A DNA stretch of 64,000 bases from Candidatus Vagococcus giribetii (GCF_017316185.1 NZ_JAFLVX010000021.1:30183-94182); one strand, 5' to 3'; positions 1 to 8,872 are shown, counted from the stretch's first letter. Numbers and translations are program-made. The notes: generated by a model not told the origin, from the sequence alone.

Positions 1-337
1 TTGACTCTCTATAGATTTCTCTTATAGCTTTTGCCGTATCTAAAGCTGAGCCCCCACCTAGAGCGATAATGCTTTGTGGTTGTATATTTAGAGCTGCTTG
101 TAAACCTTTAGTCACGACTTGAATCGTTGGGTCTGGCACTACTTCTGAAAACATCACATATTTAGTTGAACATTCATCTAATAAAACAGTGATGTTATCT
201 ACCATATGAGAAGACTCCATAAAAGGGTCACAGACAAGCAATACGTTTCCTAGATCCAACTCTTTTAAGATACCAAGAGCATCTTGCCCAAAGTAAATTT
301 CTGTTGGCATTTTAAATCGATTCATTATTTTTTTCAT
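1..337 (-). CDS. cutO: Iron-containing alcohol dehydrogenase, N-terminal part (cut by window edge)
   Basis: The reading frame runs off the left edge, so only about 112 N-terminal residues are visible. It opens with MKKIMNRFKMPTEIYFGQDA and carries the GGGSALDTAKA signature of the NAD(P)-binding half of the Fe-dependent alcohol dehydrogenase family (AdhE/EutG/PduQ type). The ATG at 337 overlaps the TGA stop of the upstream eutP-like gene (ATGA), which suggests translational coupling; an in-frame ATG at 325 is an alternative. In a choline microcompartment this enzyme reduces acetaldehyde to ethanol and regenerates NAD+ for the aldehyde dehydrogenase. The family call is sure; the symbol rests on operon context. 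The catalytic metal ligands lie outside the window. Confidence 0.85.
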   Translation of the reverse strand, partial: MKKIMNRFKMPTEIYFGQDALGILKELDLGNVLLVCDPFMESSHMVDNITVLLDECSTKYVMFSEVVPDPTIQVVTKGLQAALNIQPQSIIALGGGSALDTAKAIREIYRES

Positions 338-780
338 TCTCCTTTCTTTCTTATTTTGTTACAAAGTGATTCTATTGACGTCTCACAACTTAAATTGAGT
401 TGTTCATAAGGCGTCATTATTTTTATTTCTTCAAACATTTTGTCAATCTGCTGTAACTGGGAACTAGATGGTGACTCTTCGTTAAACGTCAACACACCCA
501 TCACAGGAACGTTAAATACTTTGGCAAAATTTGGTGGGTAGACTTTCTTTTTTTGCATCAAGGGGTAGAGCATCAACACTAAATGAGCTTGAGTTCTCAA
601 GGAAATAATGTGTTTGCGCATATCTGGACTTTCTAGATAACTGCTTGGCACGCTTATCGTATGCTTGCCATAAACAATGCTCCCTCTTTTTTTTATAGGT
701 CCTTCTTCTTCATTTAAGTAATGAGCTAATTTAGCTTTTCCACTATGATTGGGACCTATGATTAGTATTTTCTTCCTCAT
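334..780 (-). CDS. eutP: EutP/PduV-like small GTPase-fold protein of the microcompartment operon
   Basis: A 148-residue protein matching the usual length of EutP/PduV. The N-terminus KKILIIGPNHSGKAKL is a P-loop in the family position, but the Ser/Thr that normally follows GK is Ala, so magnesium coordination and nucleotide turnover may be impaired. The rest reads like the family: hydrophobic beta strands (VLMLYPLM, VPVMGVLTF) and a C-terminal helix. Proteins of this group accompany ethanolamine, propanediol and choline microcompartments; their exact role is poorly known. The start overlaps the end of the EutS-like shell gene by four bases and its stop overlaps the next start, so it is part of a tightly coupled operon. 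Confidence 0.8.
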   Translation of the reverse strand: MRKKILIIGPNHSGKAKLAHYLNEEEGPIKKRGSIVYGKHTISVPSSYLESPDMRKHIISLRTQAHLVLMLYPLMQKKKVYPPNFAKVFNVPVMGVLTFNEESPSSSQLQQIDKMFEEIKIMTPYEQLNLSCETSIESLCNKIRKKGE

Positions 781-1121
781 GTTTTGGTCATTGCCTCAAC
801 CGTGAATCCCAACTGGTCCTCAAGAATACGATTGACTTCTTTTAAAGCAATCTCAACACTTTGAACATCTCCTTGAATCACGACAGAACCGGTAAAACGA
901 TCTAAAAAGCCAATCGTCACATCTGCTGCTTTACTAGCAATATCAGCCGCAATAACAGCTGTCTCATAAGGAGATAAGGTTAAGATTCCTATTGCTCCAT
1001 ATGGATCAACACCAATAGCTTCATACACATCTGAAATCGGAGATGCAATTAAATGAGATAAGGTTACTTGTTTACCAGGAACAGATTCCTGTATGACACG
1101 TTCGACTTGTTCTTTCATCAC
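777..1121 (-). CDS. EutS/PduU-type BMC shell protein
   Basis: A 114-residue single BMC-domain protein. The order of elements fits the circularly permuted EutS/PduU subgroup: an N-terminal beta segment (KQVTLSHLIASP) precedes the core GAIGILTLSPYETAVIAADIASKAADVTIGFLDRF and GSVVIQGDVQSVEIAL, and the usual C-terminal strand pair is missing. Such proteins form hexameric shell tiles whose N-terminal strands make a small beta-barrel over the pore. It sits between cutD and eutP in the choline operon. Subgroup assignment is by eye and could be confirmed by structure prediction. Confidence 0.88.
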   Translation of the reverse strand: MMKEQVERVIQESVPGKQVTLSHLIASPISDVYEAIGVDPYGAIGILTLSPYETAVIAADIASKAADVTIGFLDRFTGSVVIQGDVQSVEIALKEVNRILEDQLGFTVEAMTKT

Positions 1122-1138
1122 TTAATCTCCTCTCTTCA

Positions 1139-2098
1139 TTAATGTCTAACAACTTGTACAGGAAAATCATAGGCTTTAATCCAGCCTTCAATTTGATCTA
1201 ACTCAGCATCTGATAAACTAGGATCACCATCTACTGGATACTCCATACCTAGCTGACCGTATTTATTGACGCCTAATTTATGATAAGGAAGTAAATCTAT
1301 GCCTTGGAAATTAGGATAATCTTTATAAGGTAATAAAAAATCAATAATAGCTTGAATCTCAAATTCGCTTGAGTTAATTCCTTTTAACATAGGCATTCTT
1401 ATTTTCACCCAATTGCCTAGTCTTAGAAGTTCTTGTAAATTTTTTAAAATTCTTTCATTACTAATACCCGTTAGTTCATTATGTCGCACTGGATCCATAT
1501 GTTTTAAATCAAATAAAAAATAATCCACATATTCTGATAAGCTCAACATTCTATCCATTCTAGTATGTCCACATGTTTCAATAGCTGTGTTGATGCCATC
1601 ACCTTTACAGGCTTTTAATAGTGCCAAAGCTACTTCTGGTTGGGCAGTACATTCACCACCACTTAAAGTAACTCCGCCACCAGACATGTCGTAAAAGGCT
1701 GCGTCTTCATGAATAATTTCCATTAATTCTGGAATAGTTCTAATTTCTCCTGTGATATTTAGAGCTGCCATAGGACAAACCTCTACACATTTGTTACAAC
1801 CGTTACATATTTTTTCACGATCAACTTGGTGATTGCCTTCTTCATCCATATAGTGGATGCCCATGGGACAAGCGTCCACACAGGCTCCACAATCAGAACA
1901 TGAACTTTGTTTATACATGACTTGAAATTGTCTAGAAATACCTTCTGGATTGGCACACCATTGACAACGTAAAGGACAGCCTTTAAAAAATACCATTGTT
2001 CTAATACCAGGGCCGTCATGAACATTGTATTTTTGGACATTAAAAATCATTGCTTGGCGCTCAATTCCACCTTCTTTTATTCCTGTCACTTCATTCAT
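1139..2098 (-). CDS. cutD: Choline TMA-lyase activating enzyme (glycyl-radical activase)
   Basis: A 319-residue radical SAM activase. Cys41, Cys45 and Cys48 form the CxxxCxxC cluster motif (GCPLRCQWC) preceded by the family signature YNVHDGPGIRTMVFFKGC. A ferredoxin-like insert follows with two four-cysteine sets (CSDCGACVDACP and CNGCNKCVEVCP), which marks the long activases of the pyruvate-formate-lyase group, such as CutD and GldA-type partners. GGGVTLSGGE is the SAM-binding motif. It abstracts a hydrogen from the glycine of CutC to create the glycyl radical. It lies 13 bases downstream of cutC, as in known cut clusters. The start at 2098 has an ATG after a GGAG site; a second ATG at residue 17 is possible. 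Confidence 0.93.
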   Translation of the reverse strand: MNEVTGIKEGGIERQAMIFNVQKYNVHDGPGIRTMVFFKGCPLRCQWCANPEGISRQFQVMYKQSSCSDCGACVDACPMGIHYMDEEGNHQVDREKICNGCNKCVEVCPMAALNITGEIRTIPELMEIIHEDAAFYDMSGGGVTLSGGECTAQPEVALALLKACKGDGINTAIETCGHTRMDRMLSLSEYVDYFLFDLKHMDPVRHNELTGISNERILKNLQELLRLGNWVKIRMPMLKGINSSEFEIQAIIDFLLPYKDYPNFQGIDLLPYHKLGVNKYGQLGMEYPVDGDPSLSDAELDQIEGWIKAYDFPVQVVRH

Positions 2099-2111
2099 CT
2101 CCTGAATTTTT

Positions 2112-4652
2112 TTAGAATTTCTCTAGCATTGTTCGACTGATGATTTCATCTTGAACGTCTTTACATAATTCCACAAAGAATGCACTGTATCCAGCTACAC
2201 GAACAATTAAATCACGGTATTGTTCAGGATTTTTTTGTGCTGCAATCAATGTATCGTTATCTAAGTAGTTAAACTGCATTTCACCATTTCCTAAATGACA
2301 AGCAGTACGTAACAGAGTAATTAAACTTTCTTCCCCTTCTGGAGAATCTAGTAAACCAGCCATAATCTTGAAGTTATGAACCATACCAATATTCATACTG
2401 TCATTAGACATTTTAGAAATTGATTTAATAATCGCTGTAGGGCCTTTGAAATCGGCACCTTGTGTTGGACTGATACCATCAGATAGTGGTGTCCAAGCGT
2501 CACGACCATTAGCAGAAGCGCCTGTTAATTGACCAAATGGTGTATTGTTAGAAATAGATAATGTTCCGTGACTCAATACTGAGTATAATGTGCGGTATTT
2601 TCTATGTTCTTGTTCGGTGAAGTTGATTAATTCCGCTGCGATTAAATCTGCATAATCATCATCATTACCATATTTAGGTGCTTTCAAGCAGTCAGCTTTT
2701 ACTTGTTCGTAACCTTTGAATTCAGCTTTTAACGCTGTATTTAACTCTTCTAGTGTGTATTTTTTGTCGTCAAAGACTAATTTTTTAATTGCTGCCATTG
2801 AATCTGCGTAAGTAGCAAGTCCTGACCAAACAACCCCTGGTCCAAAGTTATACATCGCACCACCAGCAGACACATCATGACCTGATTCCATACAACCTTC
2901 ATACATTAAGGACATTAATGGTTTTGGTGCTAATTCACGGTGAACACGTTGTGAAATCACTGTTGCTACGTTAGTCCATTTAGTAATGTACTTGATTTGT
3001 TCTTTAACAGCTTCTTCAAATTGTTCATAAGTTTTGAACTCTGATAAAGCACCTGTATTTGGACATACTTGTTTGCCGTACCATAATGGCACACCTTGAT
3101 TTAGCACAAGTTCAATACAAATTGGCCACTGAGTATAACCTGTTGAAGTCCATTGGTATAAACGACCTGATTTTTGTGGTTCCACACACCCCATTAAACA
3201 ATAATCTCTAGCGTCTTCGATAGAAACACCTTTAGCGAGCATCATTTTGATATGTGTATCGTCAAAGTGACAAGCAGGGAATCCCATACCAGCTTTTACA
3301 ACTGATACAATTTTTTTCAAGTATTCTCTAGGAGATTTGTTATGAATACGACAAGCTAGTGATGGTTGATAGATTTTTACGTGGCGAACCGCGTCCATTA
3401 ATAGATAAGTTAATTCGTTTGTTGCATCGAATCCTTCACGTGTTACCCCACCGACACACATGTTGACAAACGGTTGGTAACCAGCGAAGAATTTAGAGCC
3501 ACCTTCACTTGTAATCCACATCATTTCTGACATTTTAATTAACATACAGCCTGATAATTCAAAAGCTTGGAAGTCATTCATGCGACCTGAATCAATATCA
3601 TTTTTGTAATACTCATACATGTATTGATCCACACGTCCAATTGACATACCAGTTTGATTTTCTTCAACAACTAATAAAGATTCAATAGTCCAAACTGCTT
3701 GGATTGCTTCCCAGTAAGTCTCTGGTTTGTTAGCAGGTACTTTTGCATTGATTTTAGAAATTTGTTCTAATTCTTTTTTACGTTTTGGATCTGTTTCTTT
3801 GCTTGCTAATTCAGCAGCATATTCAGACATACGACGAGCGTAAATCATAACACCTTCTGTTGTATCAATGATTGATTTATAGAAGTAAATTTTATCGATA
3901 TCATCTGGATTTTCGTATTGTAATTGTTCTAAATGCTCTCTAGCTTCTTGTTGAATATCAAGCATTCCTTTTTTCATTAAAATAACGTCATATCCTGGGT
4001 TAGAGTCCCCACCACCATTGATTTGATGGTATGAACAATCCGATACAAATGATTCACCTGATAATTCCCATACACCAGCATCTCGGTATTGGTCTTCACA
4101 GTACTCATCAACTGATTTTCCATTCCAATAAGGGAATAATTCTTCACGCATAATACGTTTGTCTTCATCAGAAATGAAGAATGGGTCTTGTTGACGTGTC
4201 CCAATCGTATCGATCTCGTCTTCCATCCAGCGCCATGCAATATCTGGTGAGAATGCCCCAGCACGAGGTGCGCCATTTGGTGCCCCAACAATTAATTCGT
4301 TGTCTTGAATAACTAAAGGTGCTGTTTCACAGCAATATTTAAAACATTTACCTCTTAAGACACTCTTTGGCATCCCTGGGTTTTCTTTAGCAATTTTAGT
4401 GATTGCTCGCGCTCTATGTGTAGTAATAGCTGGTACTTGTTTCATGTAGTTTTCTTTTAACGCAACTAATCTAGGAGTAATCCCTTCAGGAATATCAGTT
4501 CCTTCTGAATGAATGGCTACAGTTTCAACTACTTCTTCACTTTCAATATCTTCTTTAACAGATGCAAACATACGCATTAAAGCTGCTTTTTCTGAATCTG
4601 TTAACTCTTTTGTTGCTTCAGCTAATTTTGCTGAAAAATCTTGCATATCCAT
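2112..4652 (-). CDS. cutC: Choline trimethylamine-lyase (glycyl radical enzyme)
   Basis: An 846-residue glycyl radical enzyme, the same length as the well-studied Desulfovibrio alaskensis CutC. By counting codons, Y208 and D216 (in the stretch [18 protein letters not shown]), C489 and E491 (GCVEP), T502, Y506 and G821 (RVAGYSA) sit exactly at the numbers known for the choline-binding and catalytic residues of that enzyme. This separates it from glycerol and propanediol dehydratases, which share GCVEP but not the choline pocket. The reaction splits choline into trimethylamine and acetaldehyde anaerobically. It is the short form without the N-terminal extension of the enterobacterial type. Neighbours: cutD downstream and an acylating aldehyde dehydrogenase upstream. 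Confidence 0.96.
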   Translation of the reverse strand: MDMQDFSAKLAEATKELTDSEKAALMRMFASVKEDIESEEVVETVAIHSEGTDIPEGITPRLVALKENYMKQVPAITTHRARAITKIAKENPGMPKSVLRGKCFKYCCETAPLVIQDNELIVGAPNGAPRAGAFSPDIAWRWMEDEIDTIGTRQQDPFFISDEDKRIMREELFPYWNGKSVDEYCEDQYRDAGVWELSGESFVSDCSYHQINGGGDSNPGYDVILMKKGMLDIQQEAREHLEQLQYENPDDIDKIYFYKSIIDTTEGVMIYARRMSEYAAELASKETDPKRKKELEQISKINAKVPANKPETYWEAIQAVWTIESLLVVEENQTGMSIGRVDQYMYEYYKNDIDSGRMNDFQAFELSGCMLIKMSEMMWITSEGGSKFFAGYQPFVNMCVGGVTREGFDATNELTYLLMDAVRHVKIYQPSLACRIHNKSPREYLKKIVSVVKAGMGFPACHFDDTHIKMMLAKGVSIEDARDYCLMGCVEPQKSGRLYQWTSTGYTQWPICIELVLNQGVPLWYGKQVCPNTGALSEFKTYEQFEEAVKEQIKYITKWTNVATVISQRVHRELAPKPLMSLMYEGCMESGHDVSAGGAMYNFGPGVVWSGLATYADSMAAIKKLVFDDKKYTLEELNTALKAEFKGYEQVKADCLKAPKYGNDDDYADLIAAELINFTEQEHRKYRTLYSVLSHGTLSISNNTPFGQLTGASANGRDAWTPLSDGISPTQGADFKGPTAIIKSISKMSNDSMNIGMVHNFKIMAGLLDSPEGEESLITLLRTACHLGNGEMQFNYLDNDTLIAAQKNPEQYRDLIVRVAGYSAFFVELCKDVQDEIISRTMLEKF

Positions 4653-4675
4653 CTGAATCCCTCGCTTATTTTATT

Positions 4676-6106
4676 TTATTGGTTAATGATTTTTTTCAAA
4701 ATTCTGACTAATTCGTCTTCACTCATGTTGAAATCAGTTTGTACTGATTTTGTTTTTTCTATTGGATAACCAATTTGTCTGACATAAGTTAAATCTTTTG
4801 CTGTTATATTTTTCGCTGTTATTCCTTGTCCCATAGTCAAACCACCTAGAACAAAGGTAAATGGTAGTGTTGATTCTAGACCTAAACTATTAAACGTTGC
4901 CGGACCATTAACTAGGACTCGGCCTACTGGTTTTTTCAAAGCAAACTCATTGGTTACTTTTTGATTGTGTGAATGAATCACTAAACTATGGCCATTTTGC
5001 TTAGCTTTTAGTAAGTTAATGCATTTTTCACAAGCATGTAGCCAATCAGGCTCTAAATAAAACGTTAGAATCGGAAACTTCATTTCATCAGAATAAGGAT
5101 TCTCATCAAAGATATAATCCTGTTCTGACACAAGAACTTTGACATCACTTCGAACAGCAAAACCTGCTTTTTCTGCTAAGTAACAAGCAGACTTACCAAT
5201 TACTTCCGAACAAACAAAGGTGCCACATGGTTTAATCAAATCAAGTAACAAACGCTCCTCTTCTTGCGTCATAAAGTGAGCACCTTGATTGATTAACTCT
5301 TCTTTTACCTGATTAGCAATGATTCCTTCTACGATTAAATATTGCTCTGCTCCAGGTAAAATACCATTATTAAATGAGCGACTTCGAATGATATCAAAAC
5401 AAGCTTGTTTGATATTGGCTGTTTTTTCGATAAAAACGGGAGTCGATCCTGTTCCACCATAAATCATCGGACGATGTAAAACGTTGGATGCGCCTTTACA
5501 TTTTTTTTGCCCAATATTGATGATTAATGCTGTAGCAGAATGATTTGTTATTTCTGCAACACCTTCATTCGATACATGTTGCATACTACTTAAACAGTTT
5601 TTAGGTAAGCCGCTCACTTCCGCTAAATTTTTGATAAAAGAGATAGCTTTTCTTGTTGAGTTAGCTCCTCTTTTGTGGGGAACAAACACACAAGTATTTC
5701 CAGATTTCAGACTAAGTAACGCAGTAAAAATGGTGTTAGTCACGCTATTTTCTGCTGGAAGTAATGTGACGATAACCCCTAAAGGAACTCCTACTTCTGT
5801 AATATCTCCTTGTGTATTTTGTTCTAGAACGCCGATGCATTTTTGACTTAATACACTTGATTCCATGTTGTCTAATACTTGATACAATAACTTTAATTCA
5901 TCTTCTGCTTTACCGTATTGGGTTTCAGAGATATTGGCATCAATCAAAACTTGTGCATTTTCTCTGATTTTTGGAATCATCAAGCCGATAATTTTATCAA
6001 TAATCCCTTGATCATATTCTTTTAACATGTAATGTGAATCTCTTGCAGATTCCATTAAAATACGTGCTTCTTGAATAGACTCTAAATCTTTATCAACAAA
6101 AGACAT
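4676..6106 (-). CDS. cutF: CoA-acylating acetaldehyde dehydrogenase of the choline microcompartment
   Basis: A 476-residue aldehyde dehydrogenase of the EutE/PduP acylating group. The stretch GVPLGVIVTLLPAENSVTNTIFTALLSLKSGN matches the Rossmann-fold part of this subfamily, and GILPGAEQYLIV occupies the place of the catalytic-loop region, where family members usually show a Cys nearby; I see Cys in ACFDIIRSRSFNNG just before it but cannot fix the nucleophile by eye. It converts acetaldehyde, NAD+ and CoA to acetyl-CoA. The N-terminal 20 residues (ESIQEARILMESARDSHYML) are a plausible amphipathic encapsulation helix. Its start follows the stop of the upstream shell gene by one base. The symbol follows cut-cluster usage and rests on context. 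Confidence 0.87.
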   Translation of the reverse strand: MSFVDKDLESIQEARILMESARDSHYMLKEYDQGIIDKIIGLMIPKIRENAQVLIDANISETQYGKAEDELKLLYQVLDNMESSVLSQKCIGVLEQNTQGDITEVGVPLGVIVTLLPAENSVTNTIFTALLSLKSGNTCVFVPHKRGANSTRKAISFIKNLAEVSGLPKNCLSSMQHVSNEGVAEITNHSATALIINIGQKKCKGASNVLHRPMIYGGTGSTPVFIEKTANIKQACFDIIRSRSFNNGILPGAEQYLIVEGIIANQVKEELINQGAHFMTQEEERLLLDLIKPCGTFVCSEVIGKSACYLAEKAGFAVRSDVKVLVSEQDYIFDENPYSDEMKFPILTFYLEPDWLHACEKCINLLKAKQNGHSLVIHSHNQKVTNEFALKKPVGRVLVNGPATFNSLGLESTLPFTFVLGGLTMGQGITAKNITAKDLTYVRQIGYPIEKTKSVQTDFNMSEDELVRILKKIINQ

Positions 6107-6427
6107 CTATTTCACTTCCTCACCACTTGGCAACAAGTTTTCCAGTGCATAGCGTGAAACGATTTTACTCAAATCAATATGAGGGCTTGCGATAACAACT
6201 GAGCTATACACTTCTGCGCCCATATTTGCTACAGCTTGTACACCTGCTTCAACTGCGGCTTTACATGCTGCAACATCACCTTTAACAATGACTGAAATAT
6301 AACCAGACGCCACGTTTTCATAACCTAAAACTTCAACATCTGCTGCTTTACACATAGCATCTGCTGCCTCTAACACAAAGACTAAACCAAATGTTTCAAT
6401 TGCCCCAATGGCTTCATATCTTTCCAT
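6107..6427 (-). CDS. BMC-domain shell protein (hexamer type)
   Basis: A single-domain BMC protein of 106 residues starting MERYEAIGAIETFGLVFVLE. The start at 6427 was chosen over a longer upstream frame because an AAGGAGGAAG site sits just before it, and the family begins near the IGAIET strand. The core shows ADAMCKAADVEVLGYENVASGYISVIVKGDVAACKAAVEAG, typical of PduA/EutM tiles, with a C-terminal tail after the domain (SPHIDLSKIVSRYALENLLPSG). It is the second of three adjacent hexamer-type tiles in the operon and abuts the aldehyde dehydrogenase gene. Confidence 0.9.
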   Translation of the reverse strand: MERYEAIGAIETFGLVFVLEAADAMCKAADVEVLGYENVASGYISVIVKGDVAACKAAVEAGVQAVANMGAEVYSSVVIASPHIDLSKIVSRYALENLLPSGEEVK

Positions 6428-6446
6428 CGCTTCTTCCTCCTTACCT

Positions 6447-6743
6447 TTATAAATCAATGTCGTGAACTGAGACGATATCGCCAACAGCTCTGATTGGTCT
6501 TGGCATCACATTATGCGCTGTTACTTTGCCAATCTCACTAGCGACTGCAACACCTGCTTCAACAGAAGCTCGGACAGCAGCAACATCACCTTTGATCATA
6601 ACTGTAACGAGAGTTGAACCAATATTTTCATAAGAAACAAGTTCTACATTAGCTGCTTTTAACATTTCATCGGCTGCTTTTAATGCTGGCACTAATCCTA
6701 GGGTTTCTACTAGCCCTAATGCTTCTTCACCTTGGTATCTCAT
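6447..6743 (-). CDS. BMC-domain shell protein (PduA/EutM type)
   Basis: A 98-residue single BMC-domain protein (MRYQGEEALGLVETLGLVPA...). ALGLVETLGLVPALKAADEMLKAANVELVS and VTVMIKGDVAAVRASVEAG are the hallmark segments of hexameric shell tiles. The start at 6743 follows an AGGAGG site by about 7 bases. It differs clearly from the tile genes at 6107 and 8086, so the three probably form a mixed shell with different pore properties. It lies between the 91-residue small protein and a second shell gene. Confidence 0.9.
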   Translation of the reverse strand: MRYQGEEALGLVETLGLVPALKAADEMLKAANVELVSYENIGSTLVTVMIKGDVAAVRASVEAGVAVASEIGKVTAHNVMPRPIRAVGDIVSVHDIDL

Positions 6744-6762
6744 CTATTGTCCTCCTAGATGT

Positions 6763-7038
6763 TTATTTTTTTTTAGGAACAAATTTTTCTACTGTGCTAC
6801 GACCATCTTCTGTAATGTCGTAATATAAAACTAACTCTTCTTTCTTATCTAGTTCATATTTGGTTAATGAAGCTAGATCATTAGCTTCAAGAGCCATTAA
6901 ATGTTCTAGGAATAAATCATATGTAAATTGTTTTTCTTGACCATAGATTGGTTCCAAACTTGTCATTACTTCCTGAATATTAGACTCTCCTACTTCATCT
7001 AAATGATTCAAGACAGCCATTCTTGCTGGTAAAGTCAT
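6763..7038 (-). CDS. Small protein of the choline operon, possible winged-helix fold
   Basis: A 91-residue protein that I do not recognise as a named family. The layout suggests a small winged helix: N-terminal helix (PARMAVLNHLDEVGESNIQEVMTSL), a second helical part (TYDLFLEHLMALEANDLASL), then a beta-hairpin-like wing (LVLYYDITEDGRSTVEKF) of the kind seen in PadR/MarR-like proteins (YxIT..G). It could be a local transcription factor or an enzyme-associated protein. It lies one base away from the transporter gene, inside the microcompartment operon, so it is surely co-transcribed. Function unknown. Confidence 0.72.
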   Translation of the reverse strand: MTLPARMAVLNHLDEVGESNIQEVMTSLEPIYGQEKQFTYDLFLEHLMALEANDLASLTKYELDKKEELVLYYDITEDGRSTVEKFVPKKK

Positions 7039-7039
7039 C

Positions 7040-8065
7040 TTACTCCACCTCTTTCTTCTTAATTAGGTCTAAAGGATTCATAGTAACGATAATCGCTCCA
7101 CAAACAATAACGATTGATCCAATTACAATAGTCGCTGTTAATTCTTGACCTAAGAAAAGAACTGAGAATAATACACCCCAGAAAGCATATGTAACGTTTA
7201 ATGACATACCGATTGCACAACCAACCATAGAGTTTGCTTTATACCAAGTTAAGAATGAAACGGCTGCACTTAATCCTGAAATAATCAACCACATAACTGG
7301 TGTTACGGCTTTTAAAGTTCCTAGGAACAATGGAAATGCTCCTGCAAAAATAAAGACTAATAATAAAGTTACAATTCCTGAAATTAATTCTCTTAGATTA
7401 ACCGCAACGTCTGTATCAATCATGGCACCACCGAAGCTTGAGAACACACCTTCAAGTCCCCAACCAATAGCTGCGATTAAAGCGCAGATAATACCTAACG
7501 TGAAGTTTGGAGCTCCTTCTGGTTTAACAAAGTTAATAAAAATAGCTCCCATAACACATAAAACCATACCGAAAACCACTCGTTTAGTTGGTCTTTGTTT
7601 CAAGAAAATCCAAGCAAATAAAGCACCAAACAAACTACAAGTTGCAGAGATTGGAATAGCATAAGCTCCTGCCATTGCCAAACCAACTAAATAGGCACCA
7701 TTTGCTATAGGTCCTCCTAAAAGAAATCCTATCACTAACATCTTTCCTGGTTTTGTTTTCAAGGTTCTTCCTAATTCTTTCAAGCGTCCTTTTTTCCAGT
7801 TAAAAATTAATAACCAAATACCTGCAAAGAAGTCATTTAATCCTGAACACACAAAAGGCGCTGCAATAATACCCGCTGCACTCATTAAAGGTTCGTAACC
7901 ACTTGCTACAATAACAAGAGTTGAGTAGATACCATAAGTCAGACCCGAAATAAGTCCATTTGAAATTCCTTTTGCTTGAAATTTTTTACTAACCGCTTTC
8001 ATTTTTACATCTGCCATCGATTGGTGTGATGCATGTGATTGAATCATTGATTTTTGACTATCCAT
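7040..8065 (-). CDS. DMT (EamA-like) family transporter
   Basis: A 341-residue polytopic membrane protein with about ten hydrophobic segments in two halves, as in the 10-TMS drug/metabolite exporter group (EamA). The N-terminus (about 35 residues, rich in Ser, His and Lys) is cytosolic and unusually long. Motifs such as GPIANGAYLVGLAMAGAYAIPISATCSLFGALFAWIFL are characteristic. Being the second gene of the choline operon, it may import choline or export trimethylamine or another product; the sequence does not decide between them. No BCCT- or ABC-type choline carrier is visible in the window. Confidence is high for the family and low for the substrate. Confidence 0.82.
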   Translation of the reverse strand: MDSQKSMIQSHASHQSMADVKMKAVSKKFQAKGISNGLISGLTYGIYSTLVIVASGYEPLMSAAGIIAAPFVCSGLNDFFAGIWLLIFNWKKGRLKELGRTLKTKPGKMLVIGFLLGGPIANGAYLVGLAMAGAYAIPISATCSLFGALFAWIFLKQRPTKRVVFGMVLCVMGAIFINFVKPEGAPNFTLGIICALIAAIGWGLEGVFSSFGGAMIDTDVAVNLRELISGIVTLLLVFIFAGAFPLFLGTLKAVTPVMWLIISGLSAAVSFLTWYKANSMVGCAIGMSLNVTYAFWGVLFSVLFLGQELTATIVIGSIVIVCGAIIVTMNPLDLIKKKEVE

Positions 8066-8085
8066 ATTAAACTATTCTCCCCATC

Positions 8086-8367
8086 TTACTTAATATTATG
8101 TGGTAAAATTGTTTCTACTTCAGCGTGTGGTCTTGGAATAACATGAACTGATACTAATTCTCCAACACGTTCTGCTGCAGCTGCTCCTGCATCTGTTGCT
8201 GCTTTCACTGCGCCAACGTCTCCTCTAACTAATACGGTTACTAGTCCGCTTCCAATCATTTCTTTTCCAACTAACGTAACGTTTGCTGCTTTAACCATAG
8301 CGTCAGCTGCTTCAATTGAACCGATTAATCCTTTTGTTTCTACCATTCCTAATGCATCGTACTTCAT
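8086..8367 (-). CDS. BMC-domain shell protein (PduA/EutM type), first gene of the operon
   Basis: A 93-residue single BMC-domain protein: [20 protein letters not shown] at the start, then [41 protein letters not shown] and the closing strand [16 protein letters not shown]. The motif set and length are those of canonical PduA/CcmK hexamer tiles, and it is the most canonical of the shell proteins here. It is the promoter-proximal gene of the choline operon, with an AGGAGGAAG site ahead of the ATG at 8367, consistent with the major shell component being made in the highest amount. Confidence 0.92.
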   Translation of the reverse strand: MKYDALGMVETKGLIGSIEAADAMVKAANVTLVGKEMIGSGLVTVLVRGDVGAVKAATDAGAAAAERVGELVSVHVIPRPHAEVETILPHNIK

Positions 8368-8420
8368 TTTTACTTCCTCCTATTTTCTTTTTTCAACTTG
8401 ATACTCATTACTACACCCAT

Positions 8421-8452
8421 AAGATAATTCTTCCCCTTAGAGACAAAGTCAA
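8421..8452 (-). promoter_or_regulatory. Probable MerR-type promoter of the choline operon
   Basis: On the minus strand TTGACT (8447-8452) and TATCTT (8421-8426) are separated by 20 bases. A 19-20 base spacer is longer than normal and is the hallmark of promoters activated by MerR-family proteins, which untwist the spacer. The spacer contains an imperfect dyad (8431-8444, TTCCCCTTAGAGAC on the plus strand). The gene for a MerR-like protein lies next upstream. The -10 to ATG distance is about 50 bases. Confidence 0.6.
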
Positions 8453-8808
8453 GACTATTTTCGACTTTATGTTACTTTTTTCACATTACTCTTTCTTCTT
8501 TCAAGCGCTTTCTCAATTAGCCTATTGAGATTGAGAACCATTTAACAAGGATTTTCTTCATTTCACCTTGAAATCATTGTGTATTTATTAACAATAAGGA
8601 TTTTTATATTGGAATAACTATTTAGTCATTTTTATTTCTGTTATAGTACAACTTTCCTTTTTTCCTCAATAGAAAAAAGAACTTCTATCAAAAATAACTT
8701 ACTATCGAACTAAATAAAAAAGATTGTCCTCTTGATTATTTTGTCCTGTGACTAAACAACGGCTGAACAATCTTAAAAACGTTTGTTATTATTGTTTTCA
8801 ACAAACCA

Positions 8809-8822
8809 TCCCCCTAAGGGAC
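8809..8822. promoter_or_regulatory. Second copy of the putative regulator box
   Basis: TCCCCCTAAGGGAC matches the box in the choline promoter (TTCCCCTTAGAGAC at 8431) at 11 of 14 positions and has a CCC-TTA-GGG type dyad. No clear -10/-35 pair flanks this copy, so it may be an auxiliary binding site or a distal leader promoter. Confidence 0.4.
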
Positions 8823-8872
8823 AGCTTTATTACATATTTTTTATTATGTCTATTATCTTGTCTTTTAATACC

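Noticed and set aside
3977..4291. 104-residue frame inside cutC
   Set aside because: Shadow frame of cutC with no ribosome site of its own.
1..8367. Ethanolamine or propanediol microcompartment
   Set aside because: No EutBC or PduCDE genes; the glycyl radical enzyme carries the choline-specific residues. A pentameric EutN-like vertex protein is not seen but may lie beyond the left edge.
8316..8528. 70-residue plus-strand frame opposite the first shell gene
   Set aside because: Overlaps the shell gene start and leader, Phe/Leu-rich without ribosome site.
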